DNA of 64,000 nt, from NCBI RefSeq assembly GCF_015644725.1, contig NZ_CP064795.1:618501-682500 (forward strand), given 5' to 3'. A model generated the notes under the pieces. The model made no database searches and was not told the origin of the DNA. It was given only the letters and a program-made list of their open reading frames with translations. The stretch is from Salinimonas marina (lineage in GTDB: Bacteria; Pseudomonadota; Gammaproteobacteria; Enterobacterales; Alteromonadaceae). Positions 46,769 through 54,703 of the stretch are shown here, one piece after another; the first letter of the stretch is position 1; the number at the start of each line of letters is the position of its first letter. The position numbers and the translations under genes were made by a program.

Positions 46769-47523
46769 ATGTTAAAACGAGCGCTACTATTGCTGGCTTT
46801 CGCACATCCGACAGTTGCCGCGGATAACGAATTGCCGAAGCCTCTTCAATTCATAGAAAAGCAGGGCGGGGAAGTGGTGGACTCTTATGCTGCCCCTGCG
46901 GGTGTCACAGGCTATATCGTCGATTTCAGAGGGAATGCACTTACGGTCTACCTTTCCGAAGATAAACAATATCTTTTCACCGGAAAAATGCTCGATGCGG
47001 CGGGGCGCGATATGGGCAAAGAAAAGCTTGATGAATATATCAGGGGTCCCTGAGCGAGAAAAAATGGCAGGCATTATCCTCTTCGAATTGGATTCCTGAT
47101 GGTGATGAAAATGCAGATAAAATCATCTATACCTTCACCGATCCCAACTGTCCTTATTGCAAACAATTCTGGGAGCAAGCCCGGCCTTGGGTAGAGTCAG
47201 GTAAGGTGCAAATCAGACATATTCTGGTGGGTATATTAAAGGCTGACAGCTATGGAAAATCAGCGGCTATCTTAAGTGCCAAAAATCCAGGTGAAGCATT
47301 GCATAAACATGAAGCCAGTACCAACAGTTCGCTAGAGCCATTGCAGTCACCATCTGCAAAAGTGCAAGCACAGCTAAAAAAGAATCATACATTGATGCAA
47401 AAGCTGGGCGTTAATGCTACACCCGTAATTTTCTATAGGGATGCATCTGAGGCGGTGAAGTTTCAACAAGGACTTCCTTCCTCATCGCAGTTAGAGCAAA
47501 TACTCGGTGCAATCCAGGAGTGA
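46769..47523 (+). pseudogene. DsbG/DsbC-like periplasmic disulfide protein, frameshifted
   Basis: The first frame has a signal peptide (RALLLLAFAHPTVAAD) and a DsbC/G-type dimerisation start (FIEKQGGEVVDSYAAPAG), then ends after EYIRGP at 47053. One frame over, the catalytic part continues: LSEKKWQALSSSNWIPDG, then TFTDPNCPYCKQFWE with the CPYC active site, then VNATPVIFYRD with the cis-Pro. It stops at 47523. Restoring one G in the run at 47043-47046 yields a 251-residue protein of normal DsbG size. It is cotranscribed with the TlpA fusion. Read-level checking is needed before calling it dead. Confidence 0.82.
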
Positions 47524-47657
47524 GAAAAGTCTGGCTTCCGTTATAAGACAATAGCGTGTGAGGCTCACAGGCCGCGTAACCGGCGAAGATCACGACAAAA
47601 AACAGGACAAAATAAAGCTCAGCCAGGTAAGTTTACTCCCTGGCGAGTCACCGCACA

Positions 47658-48051
47658 TCACGGATTATGTCTCAGCGCCTTATATAACGGCGCCCATTGT
47701 TCCTGGTTAAGAAGCGCGGTTGAAAGTTGAGACACAGCGGCGAGGTTACTGAGGTTAGTAAATGGTAATGTAGCAAGCAACTTATCGGGCGCCTCACCAA
47801 TAGCTCGTGCTGGTGGGCCGTTACTTTGTTTTGTCCAGCCCCTTGCGCAAGCAGAGTAATTCAGTAAGGTTTTCCCCCGGGGGCGGGGCCTGTTTTGACT
47901 GTTTGCTCAACAGACCTATTGCCCTATCGGGCACAGCCTCTGTTGCAAAAAAGCCTTGCCTCGACTCGGTTACAACTTCATTCTTCATGGGGACAAGCTC
48001 GTTTTCTACCAGCAAAGCGACAGGTTTATTTATAGCAGCTGTTATCGGCAT
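47658..48051 (-). pseudogene. Possible frameshifted small gene, unrecognised
   Basis: A minus-strand frame from the ATG at 48051 (AAINKPVALLVENELVPMKN) runs to the C5/G5 tract at 47874-47883. Skipping one base there continues KTLLNYSACARGWTKQSN and then LLATLPFTNLSNLAAVSQ, ending at 47658. The total is 131 codons with one base removed, and the composition is protein-like. No family is recognised and there is no strong ribosome site. Confidence 0.3.
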
Positions 48052-48290
48052 CCAGGGTTAACGACCGATAACGCTGCCTGCCGTTATGTTTTAAACACCG
48101 CTCCCCGCGTAAACAATTACCACACCAGATATCCCTGAGGGGATAGGCAGTTGCTGCACAATCAACTACACTCTGTGGCCATTTTCGACCAGGGCCAGGG
48201 TGCGAAGTGTTTTCCACTGCCTGCGGGTTTTACCGCAGCGAAACGTTGACCTTGCTCGGATCTATTGCGCCAAGCCCGGATTACTTAAAA
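48052..48290 (+). promoter_or_regulatory. Possible cobalamin-riboswitch-like leader of the TonB receptor
   Basis: About 20 bases before the receptor's ribosome site the leader holds CCAAGCCCGGAT, close to the 3' B12-box segment of the E. coli btuB leader (CCAAGCCCGAAGACC). Upstream is CCACTG followed by a stem CTGCGG/CCGCAG and GAAA, similar to the CACTG-stem-GGGAAG part. The 5' conserved core (GGGAA...GGTG) is not clear, so this may be divergent or wrong. The BtuB-like size of the receptor supports the idea. Confidence 0.33.
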
Positions 48291-48303
48291 TAAAGGAAAA
48301 AGC

Positions 48304-50154
48304 ATGTTTCGCACTGCCATGAATATTGTGGTTGGCATATCGGTTGTCGCTGCCATGCCTTGTCATAGTGAAGACAGGAGCCAGGAGGACATCGAAAGAA
48401 TTACGGTTGAAAGTGCAGCAACCGCCAATGAACAACCGGTGGGTACATTCAGCGCTCCCGTTTCTAATCTGGAATATGATCCACGGGTGGATCTGCAATC
48501 AAGAAACATGGCTGAGGCCCAGGCCGACGTTACCATTCGAGGTGGTATTTTCGAAAATACCGGTTTTACGGTGGGTAGTGCGACCTTATACGATCCGCAA
48601 ACAGGTCACTACTTTTCAGAAATTCCGATTGCCCCTGAAATGCTGTCATCGCCGTCTATTTTCACCGGCGTAGAAAATGCGCTTTATGGGATGAACAGTT
48701 CAGTGGGTACGGTGGCGTTTGAATGGCGAGCGATTCAAACCGGTGGAAATATTTCATTGGGTGTGGGCAACAACCACTTCAATCTACAACGAGTCCACGG
48801 CGGCGTAACCAGGCCGGTTCAATCCTCCTCATCAGCGCGTGTAGGGGTAGAAGGCGAGTACTCACGTTCTGAAAGTGACGGTACCATTGAAAACGGTGAT
48901 CACAATTTTGAGCGGGCATCAGGGCGCATTCAGCTGCAAAATGACACGGTGCAAACGGATCTGTTTTATGGCTACCAGGAAAAGTTTTTTGGCTGGCCTA
49001 ATATGTATACGCCGTTTAACGTTAATGAAACCGAGAACTTGCGGACCGAATTGGTGATGCTCAACCATCAGCAACTGTATGGGCAACAGAGCGTTGTAGA
49101 ACTCTCAGCCTATTACAGAAAGCATAATGATCATTATGTTTTTTCACGAAAAAACCCTGAGGGTTTTCAGGCCTTTCATGAGACAAAAGTCAGCTCGCTG
49201 GCGGTCTCGGGACGCCATCGGTCGACGCCAAACGTTACCTTTAATTATGCTGCACAGTTCATGGCCGACGCGATTGAATCAACCACCCTGGAAAATAACT
49301 TCACCTCTCGTGATTATTATAAGATCAGTATGGTGCCAGAGTACCAGGCTGTACTCAATGAGCATGAACGCCTCACATTTCGGTTAGGCGCGGCATTTGA
49401 TGATACCAACCGTGATGCGTCAAAATTTTCACTGATCAGTGATATTCGTTGGGTAACGCAGCATCGCGATAATGCTACACGTACCGTCACGCTATCCTAC
49501 TCGCAAGCCTCGCAAGTGGCTGGCTACACCGCAATTGGCGGCAGCACCACGAGCGGGCTTTTCAGAAGTAACAACACTTTACAGCGTGAGACCAGTGACA
49601 ATACAGAGTTAGGCGTGTCGCTGGACCACACCTCATGGCGGGTGGACGCCGCCCTATTTTACCGGTGGGATCATGGGTTAACCGATTGGACTTATCGTTT
49701 TGACTCCACCTCAGCACGCAGCGCAAACCCTGTGGATATTGAAACCCTGGGGGTCGAGTTCTTTGCTGTTAAGCGGCTGGCCAATGCTGACTTAGTTGCA
49801 GGGTATACTTACCTGAATAAATCGGAAGACTACCGAGACGCGAGTATCGACGCCAGCTTCTATGCCTTGAATTATCCACCGCACCGGTTCACCCTGGGCC
49901 TGGTGTGGTTTCTGAGTGATGTCATTGAGGTAAGAGTGGATAATGAGTGGCGCAAGCAAGAAGATAACCGCTTGAGAAACGGCCGTAGTAGTGCGTTTTT
50001 CACCCATTTTACCGCTACCTATTCACCCCCTCAGTTTGAGCGTTTCAACCTTGTTTTCGCTTTCGATAATTTGTGGGATGAGTCGTTTGAAGAGATTCCT
50101 GGTACCCCAGGGCGCGCTGAGCAGCTTTCACTTACCGCAAATTACACATGGTGA
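48304..50154 (+). CDS. TonB-dependent receptor, BtuB-sized
   Basis: This 616-residue outer-membrane protein has a signal peptide (about 1-21), a TonB-box-like EDIERITVES, a plug with VTIRGGIFENTGFTVGSATL and FTGVENALYGMNSSVG, and a barrel ending in SLTANYTW. The length matches BtuB (614). The plug lacks the usual signature spelling of siderophore receptors. If the upstream leader is a cobalamin riboswitch, the ligand is a corrinoid; otherwise it is unknown. No other transport gene is adjacent. Confidence 0.87.
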   Translation: MFRTAMNIVVGISVVAAMPCHSEDRSQEDIERITVESAATANEQPVGTFSAPVSNLEYDPRVDLQSRNMAEAQADVTIRGGIFENTGFTVGSATLYDPQTGHYFSEIPIAPEMLSSPSIFTGVENALYGMNSSVGTVAFEWRAIQTGGNISLGVGNNHFNLQRVHGGVTRPVQSSSSARVGVEGEYSRSESDGTIENGDHNFERASGRIQLQNDTVQTDLFYGYQEKFFGWPNMYTPFNVNETENLRTELVMLNHQQLYGQQSVVELSAYYRKHNDHYVFSRKNPEGFQAFHETKVSSLAVSGRHRSTPNVTFNYAAQFMADAIESTTLENNFTSRDYYKISMVPEYQAVLNEHERLTFRLGAAFDDTNRDASKFSLISDIRWVTQHRDNATRTVTLSYSQASQVAGYTAIGGSTTSGLFRSNNTLQRETSDNTELGVSLDHTSWRVDAALFYRWDHGLTDWTYRFDSTSARSANPVDIETLGVEFFAVKRLANADLVAGYTYLNKSEDYRDASIDASFYALNYPPHRFTLGLVWFLSDVIEVRVDNEWRKQEDNRLRNGRSSAFFTHFTATYSPPQFERFNLVFAFDNLWDESFEEIPGTPGRAEQLSLTANYTW

Positions 50155-50628
50155 TCAGGTTCAGAAAGTCTTAGTTATTATGTTGCGCGCTGCTCACAGG
50201 ACACAAGAAGGCCAGCAATGACGCACACACAGGAACTAGTAAGGCATGTAACACTGGCGCCAACACGAATGAGGGTTACGGCCCTATTCACTACTAGTAA
50301 GACGTTAGAGACAAGGCGGAGGTCCATAGCTGGACTCTATTCATTACTAGTAAGACGTTTGAGAAAAGGTGAGTGTCCATAGCTGTGTCCAGAAAGGACA
50401 TCCATTGAAAACCACTGGGCTTTTAATGGGCCTGACGAAGTTATAAAGGAATAGCAAAAAGCTTTTTGAAATTTGCCAACTAAAAGGTAAAAGGCTGTGT
50501 GCCTGGCTGGTTTCCCCGGGCGGTAAAAACCAGCCACAAAGCTTGGCGGGAGGTGTCGCAATGGATTATGCAAAACAACCAGTGCCACTACGCTTGCATT
50601 AGTTCAGCTAAGGCACCAGATTTACCGC
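50155..50628. other. Intergenic with tandem repeat, no gene seen
   Basis: Apart from the 53-base tandem repeat (separate entry) no feature is supported. Confidence 0.4.
50284..50388. repeat. Two tandem 53-base units containing inverted TGGACAC-type repeats
   Basis: CTATTCA(C/T)TACTAGTAAGACG starts at 50284 and again at 50337, and each unit ends in GTCCATAGCTG. Read on the minus strand the second unit contains TGGACACTCACCTTTT, the same short repeat found at 28.7 and 30.5 kb; the first unit holds a degenerate version. Confidence 0.6.
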
Positions 50629-51279
50629 CTACCGTGTGGAGCTTCCGAATAGCGCTTTCATCTGCTCTGCCAGCTCCACAAACTTTTCTTTAATAGTGCG
50701 TTTAAGGCCGATATCTACCCCACCCATGAACACAAAGCCTTCCACGGTAATGGTTGGGGCCTGTCGGTCGGCGATGGACGGGGCATTATTGTCAATACCG
50801 CCCATCAAACAAAATGCTTTGGTGACCACATTTACATTTTCCGGCACTTTTATATCGGTTCCGCCCATTATACAAAGGGTTTTAATTGTTACATTTGGGG
50901 TGGTAAACACCGCGTCGGAAAAGTCTATGTCTGAACCACCCATAAAGTTAAAAACGCGAATTTCCGCCGGCACCAGCCAGCGCCCAGACCTGTCGGAGCC
51001 GCCCATAATATTGATAATGGTTTCATTATCAGGCGTCTCACCAGCGGTGTAATTGATATTAAGCTTTTTCTCTTTTTGCCGCGTGTAATTATCATCGACT
51101 TGCAGGGTAAGGTCGGCAGCCAATTGAGCAATTTCCTGATGGTCCTGACTGGCCATCGCATTATCCAGGCGACGCTCAAACGCCTCAGCTGAAATTACGC
51201 CATGACTGTAGTGATAAATCAGCTTATCGATCACTTCTTCCCTGACCTGCTCGATAGGACGATCTTCAAGTTTAACCAT
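50629..51279 (-). CDS. LiaF-like protein with N-terminal DUF1707 domain
   Basis: This 216-residue protein starts with a DUF1707/SHOCT-type helical segment (EVIDKLIYHYSHGVISAEAF, about residues 15-34). The C-terminal half repeats a strand pattern with IMGGSDRSGRWLVPAEIRV, NFMGGSDIDFSDA, CIMGGTDIKVPENV, CLMGGIDNNAP and VFMGGVDIGLK. These MGG-x-D turns are typical of the LiaF-like (DUF2154) right-handed beta-solenoid. There is no membrane helix, so it is probably cytoplasmic or peripheral. LiaF acts in cell-envelope stress sensing in Gram-positives; the role here is unknown. Confidence 0.87.
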   Translation of the reverse strand: MVKLEDRPIEQVREEVIDKLIYHYSHGVISAEAFERRLDNAMASQDHQEIAQLAADLTLQVDDNYTRQKEKKLNINYTAGETPDNETIINIMGGSDRSGRWLVPAEIRVFNFMGGSDIDFSDAVFTTPNVTIKTLCIMGGTDIKVPENVNVVTKAFCLMGGIDNNAPSIADRQAPTITVEGFVFMGGVDIGLKRTIKEKFVELAEQMKALFGSSTR

Positions 51280-51507
51280 GACGGTTGCTCCGTTAGTTAT
51301 TGATTGCCATTTAATTTCAATAAGTTGAAGCAGTTGCCATGCCAGTTGATAAGTCTAAATATTTCAACGCCTTGCAACATGAGAGGGGCGGGGCGTAGAC
51401 GGTTATCGCTAAATACTGGTCAATCAAACCACTTTCTGATTGTTCAGATAATCCGTCTTAAAGTATGTTTCTGCGTTTGCGCATTTGGTTCTTTTAAATG
51501 TGCATGC

Positions 51508-51809
51508 TCAGCGCCTTACCTGGGCAAGTGTGGTGAATGGAAAGCCAGGTCGTGCCGTGCACATACAAACACTGAAGCCAAAGAAAAGCTTCAAATAATG
51601 GTGGATGTCAGTATTTATAAAGAGTTCGTCAAAGAGGAGCCAGGCAGGTACACCTAAAATACAGGTTGCGAGGACAGCTGAAAAATACTCACGGTTAGCG
51701 TAGTGCCACAGGTTTGGCATGTAATTGTTTCGTAGACTAATAGCTTTATTTTCTCAAGCATCCCAATATTGCTTTTGCAGCAAGGACAACGACTTTCATT
51801 TATACGCAT
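51508..51809 (-). pseudogene. Microcin-cassette copy 1: zinc-ribbon membrane protein (putative immunity), frameshifted
   Basis: From the ATG at 51809 the frame codes MRINESRCPCCKSNIG and ITCQTCGTTLTVSIF, a four-cysteine zinc ribbon. It breaks at the T run (plus-strand A5 at 51681-51685). In the next frame the membrane part follows (AVLATCILGVPAWLLFDE and YLKLFFGFSVCMC) to the stop at 51508. The intact paralogue at 61331-61630 has six bases in the same run instead of five, so the difference is exactly one base. It lies downstream of a precursor-peptide copy that has lost its start codon, which suggests decay of the whole cassette. Confidence 0.75.
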
Positions 51810-51827
51810 GGTTACGCTTCACAAATG

Positions 51828-51851
51828 AGCGTACGGGCAAGGCCGTACGCT
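51828..51851 (-). terminator. Hairpin between precursor and putative immunity gene, copy 1
   Basis: AGCGTACGG and CCGTACGCT form a perfect stem between the two genes. The equivalent hairpin is conserved in copy 2 at 61649-61672, so it is probably an attenuator that sets the ratio of peptide to immunity transcripts. Confidence 0.6.
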
Positions 51852-51858
51852 ATTACAG

Positions 51859-52032
51859 CTAGGGGATCATTGACTTGGCACCGTCATACAAGGCTCCGCC
51901 GGCCATAGTTTGTGAAACAAACCTTACCGAATTATATGATCGATAAGCCCAAACGGCCCCTACACCTACCCAGTAAAGCGCTACTATTCCGCCGCTAATA
52001 TCATTGGTTTCCTCAACCGTCAGTTCTCTTAC
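51859..52032 (-). pseudogene. Microcin-cassette copy 1: GG-leader precursor lacking a start codon
   Basis: The frame encodes RELTVEETNDISGG, a double-glycine leader, and a mature part starting IVALYWVGVGAVWAYRSY and ending GALYDGAKSMIP. It is nearly identical to the intact precursor at 61680-61853. The position of the ATG holds GTA instead, and the upstream frame has a TGA, so no start is available. With the frameshifted partner gene, this cassette is probably a relic. Confidence 0.72.
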
Positions 52033-52061
52033 TTCATATCCCCTTTCATTGAAATTTCATG

Positions 52062-52457
52062 TCCTGCTAATTATAGATTCATTAGCGTAATAAAATTTAC
52101 AGAAGCTTAAGGTCCAATGTAACTGAACTTAAGTGCAATATTTGAGTTAAATTTATTGCTAAATCGCACTGAATGAAGCGGTAATGCAAAGCAAAAAAGT
52201 GACTGTTACATTTTCCTTTTAAAATTTGTTTGGATGGTGGTTTACATATTTATAGTGTTCAATAAAACACGCTTTTTGTACAGTTTTTTAAAAAGCAAAA
52301 CTGTTTATTCTGGAGTAGGCCTTTAGAGGTAAAGGCTAGTTTCAGATGGTTTATGGGTTTAAGTTTTATCGTATTCCATAAGTCCTTCTATTTTTGATTT
52401 TTTGTGAAGAGGCAAAAATCTGCCTTACGCAATAAGATGATTTCAGGGAAAATAAAT
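52062..52457. promoter_or_regulatory. AT-rich divergent control region between the two microcin units
   Basis: The part up to about 52170 is homologous to 61880-61990 upstream of the intact cassette (shared ATTCATTAGCG and AAAATTTACAGAAGC), so it holds the cassette promoter. From 52180 a direct-repeat segment (GGTAATGCAAAGCAA) occurs that recurs at 54286. The remainder is the leader of the ColV-like gene; a stem around CTGTTTATTCTGG may fold but is not convincing. Confidence 0.5.
52180..52206 (+). repeat. Direct repeat, left copy (GGTAATGCAAAGCAA type)
   Basis: The left copy of a 27-base repeat, almost identical to 54286-54313. Together they bracket the ColV-like peptide, its partner and the IS30 element. 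Confidence 0.55.
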
Positions 52458-52709
52458 ATGTATGAATTAGATATATATGAGATGGAAAAGGTAAATGGTG
52501 GAATTTTGGTCAATGTTGGGATGGGTGTGGTAGGAGCCGCTTCCTCTATGGCTGGCTATGCGATGAGCGGCTGGGGCTCAGGTTTGAGTGGGTCAGGATT
52601 TGCTGGTGCCGCTGCTGGTGGTTTTGTATGGGGCGCAGGTGGCTTTAATGCAGTGAGCGCAACAGCAGGGGCTGCCACGGCAGGCTTTGTTACATATAAA
52701 TTAAGATAA
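52458..52709 (+). CDS. ColV-like microcin precursor with double-glycine leader
   Basis: The ATG at 52458 gives 83 residues. The leader MYELDIYEMEKVNGG has Leu at -12, Glu at -8, Val at -4 and Gly-Gly, the consensus for export and cleavage by C39-peptidase ABC transporters. The mature 68 residues (ILVNVGMGVVGAASSMAGY onwards) are Gly/Ala/Ser rich with many GxxxG motifs and few charges, like class IIa microcin V or two-peptide bacteriocins that insert in membranes. The longer GTG frame upstream (52404) would add residues before the leader and is unlikely. A small membrane protein follows after 61 bases. Antibacterial activity is inferred. Confidence 0.75.
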   Translation: MYELDIYEMEKVNGGILVNVGMGVVGAASSMAGYAMSGWGSGLSGSGFAGAAAGGFVWGAGGFNAVSATAGAATAGFVTYKLR

Positions 52710-52770
52710 CGAAAGTAATGGTAAAGTAGGGCTATATTAAAATATGGCTCTATTTTTAAAAGAAGGTAAT

Positions 52771-52947
52771 ATGAATAAATTAAAGTATAAAAAGATAGCT
52801 TCTATAGTCTTTTCAAGTCTGTCGGCAATTTTAATAAACGAAATAATTACGTTTTGTATTACTGACTTCGATAGAAATTTAAGTGTTGTTTTTGTTGCCA
52901 TTATTTCTGCCAGTATAATGGGAGAGCTTTGGCCGGAGGAGGTCTGA
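52771..52947 (+). CDS. Small two-helix membrane protein, putative microcin immunity protein
   Basis: From the ATG at 52771 (AAGGTAAT just upstream) the gene encodes 58 residues: a basic start (MNKLKYKKIA), a hydrophobic helix SIVFSSLSAILINEIITFCI and a second SVVFVAIISASIMGEL, ending WPEEV. Size, topology and position directly after the precursor match immunity proteins of class II microcins, which sit in the inner membrane and protect the producer. There is no sequence proof. It is very AT-rich, like the precursor. Confidence 0.6.
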   Translation: MNKLKYKKIASIVFSSLSAILINEIITFCITDFDRNLSVVFVAIISASIMGELWPEEV

Positions 52948-53148
52948 TTTAATAAGCTTTTTATGTTAGGCTTAAGGTTGTGCTAAGACAAAGCTAAACT
53001 ATCTGGAGGTTGATTTTTAATCGGTAGAAAAGAAAATAGTGATTCCCTAATCAGCTATAATTTTAGTCACTCCATGGATACAGCCGGTCGGTGCACTCAG
53101 GATTATACATAAGTGATTCTTTGTTCGGCGGCCGCGGATTCAACCCCG

Positions 53149-54207
53149 AAGTGCACCACTCGCTAAATTAAGCTGCTTTGCGTAATGTTTTGAACACGAC
53201 CGATGGCTGTTTAAACCCAAGGCACTTCCTTGGTCTCGCATTTAGCGCACGCTCAACATCAGCAATCTGTTTGGCCGTCACCGTCCGCAAGTCTGTCCCT
53301 TTACGGATATATTGCCGCAGCAGTCAGTTAAAGTTTTCGTTCAGTCCGCGCTCCCACGACGAGTACGGATTGGCGAAGTAGATATTCGTTTTCAGTTTAT
53401 CCGCAACCTGTGCGTGAGCACAGAATTCCGCGCCGTTGTCTGCCGTAATCGTATGGACATGGCCGCGATAGCGCCATAGCATGCCAATCATGGCTTGGCT
53501 TACATCAGCCGCGCTTTTCGCTGGCACTTTTCGTATCAGGTACAGCTTGCTTTTGCGTTCAACCAGGCTAACGATGGCACCCGTACCGTTCTTGTCTAAT
53601 ACGGTGTCGGCTTCCCAGTCACCAAACCGCTTTTTCTTATCAACAATGGCCGGACGGTGCTCAATGCCAACTCGGTTCGGAATAATTACGCGCTTCGCGC
53701 GACTGCCTTTTCGGTACTTACGACGACTATGTCGCAGTTGCTTGTGCAGCTTACCGCCACGCAGTGTGTCTCGCTGTACGTAGCCGTAAATCCACTCAAG
53801 GCTGACGCTATGACCTATGGCCTTACCTACACCAGCAATTTGCTCCGGACTCCATTTCTGGCTCAACCCGAACTCGACGAACGTGATAGTTAACCCTGAT
53901 ACGCTAGATTTCGCTGCCTGACATCGTCGTTTAACTGTCTTAGCATGAGCGACTTCAGGCAGATAGTGGTTATCACGAATACTGTTACGCCGAACTTCTC
54001 TACTGATGGTCGTGTGACAAACTTTCAGCCGCTTCCCAGTCTCCCGATAGCTGAAACCCTCGCGCAAGTAGGCTTCGATCTGATATCGTTGTCCCTCGAT
54101 CAACTGCTTGTAACTCATGGTAACTACTCATGTTTGTTTGGCGACTACAGAGTACCACCAACAGGCAGTTGATCTCTTCTCACCGTTTAACCATGAGTGG
54201 TGCACTT
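53149..54207 (-). mobile_element. IS30-family insertion sequence
   Basis: Inverted terminal sequences AAGTGCACCACTC at 53149 and its complement GAGTGGTGCACTT ending at 54207 bracket one IS30-type transposase frame. The transposase has an internal stop codon. The exact outer tips are uncertain by a few bases. The element lies between the microcin unit and the direct repeat at 54286. Confidence 0.75.
53168..54118 (-). pseudogene. IS30-family transposase with an internal TGA
   Basis: The first 264 residues are a normal IS30 transposase: an N-terminal HTH with YLREGFSYRETGKRLKVCHT, KRFGDWEADTVLDKNGTGA (first Asp), TITADNGAEFCAH (second Asp) and NPYSSWERGLNENFN containing the catalytic Glu region. 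Where related enzymes have Asn-Gly-Leu the codon is TGA (AAC TGA CTG), a single change from GGA. The same frame continues LLRQYIRKGTDLRTVTAKQI and KQPSVVFKTLRKAA to a stop near 53171. The missing 50 residues probably abolish activity, but the catalytic triad lies before the stop. Confidence 0.8.
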
Positions 54208-54703
54208 ATTATCCGAATTCGGGCGTAGTTCACTAACAGGTGTTATTAATACTTCGTAGAGTGGACCCAAAACCAGTGAATAGGGGGTAATGCAAAGCAA
54301 AGAAAGTGACTGTCCTATTCACTTTCCTATTCACTTTGCCCTAATCGCTTTGCCATTAAGTTCACGACAGCGCACAGGCTACATCGACAACCGACTGTTA
54401 TGTCTGTGAGTATCATATCGGGACGTGGTGAGAATAGGTCATTTATCAGACTTGTGTAAGATGCTGAAAATGGCACATCAAGGACTGCGCAAATACTGTA
54501 CTTTTGGAAATTAACCGGGGTCTCGGTTACAAAATTTTCCTAGAACAAGACCGGATTTCTTGCAGCGCAACATGAGTGGTTTGCCAAAAAATATTGGTTT
54601 CAATTGCCGTTGTTTATCCTCATCTAATCAAAACCTTGTCTTTTGTAGTATAAAATTTAATCAGCTGTAGCAATTGTTGCGACCTATCCATTAGAGACTT
54701 TGT
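54208..54703. other. Intergenic with repeats, no gene seen
   Basis: A second copy of GGTAATGCAAAGCAA lies at 54286-54313, followed by two units of TCCTATTCACTT (about 54312-54337). Otherwise nothing is recognised. Confidence 0.5.
54286..54313 (+). repeat. Direct repeat, right copy (GGTAATGCAAAGCAA type)
   Basis: It matches 52180-52206 with about three differences. The related core AAAAGTGACTGTG also occurs inverted in the 120-base tandem units at 55.6 kb. Confidence 0.55.

Noticed and set aside
48026..48217. Minus-strand frame with a Cys cluster (WCGNCLRGERC) that looked like a transposase zinc finger
   Set aside because: It lies inside the leader of the TonB receptor, where the complementary strand shows riboswitch-like segments; the cluster is likely a shadow.
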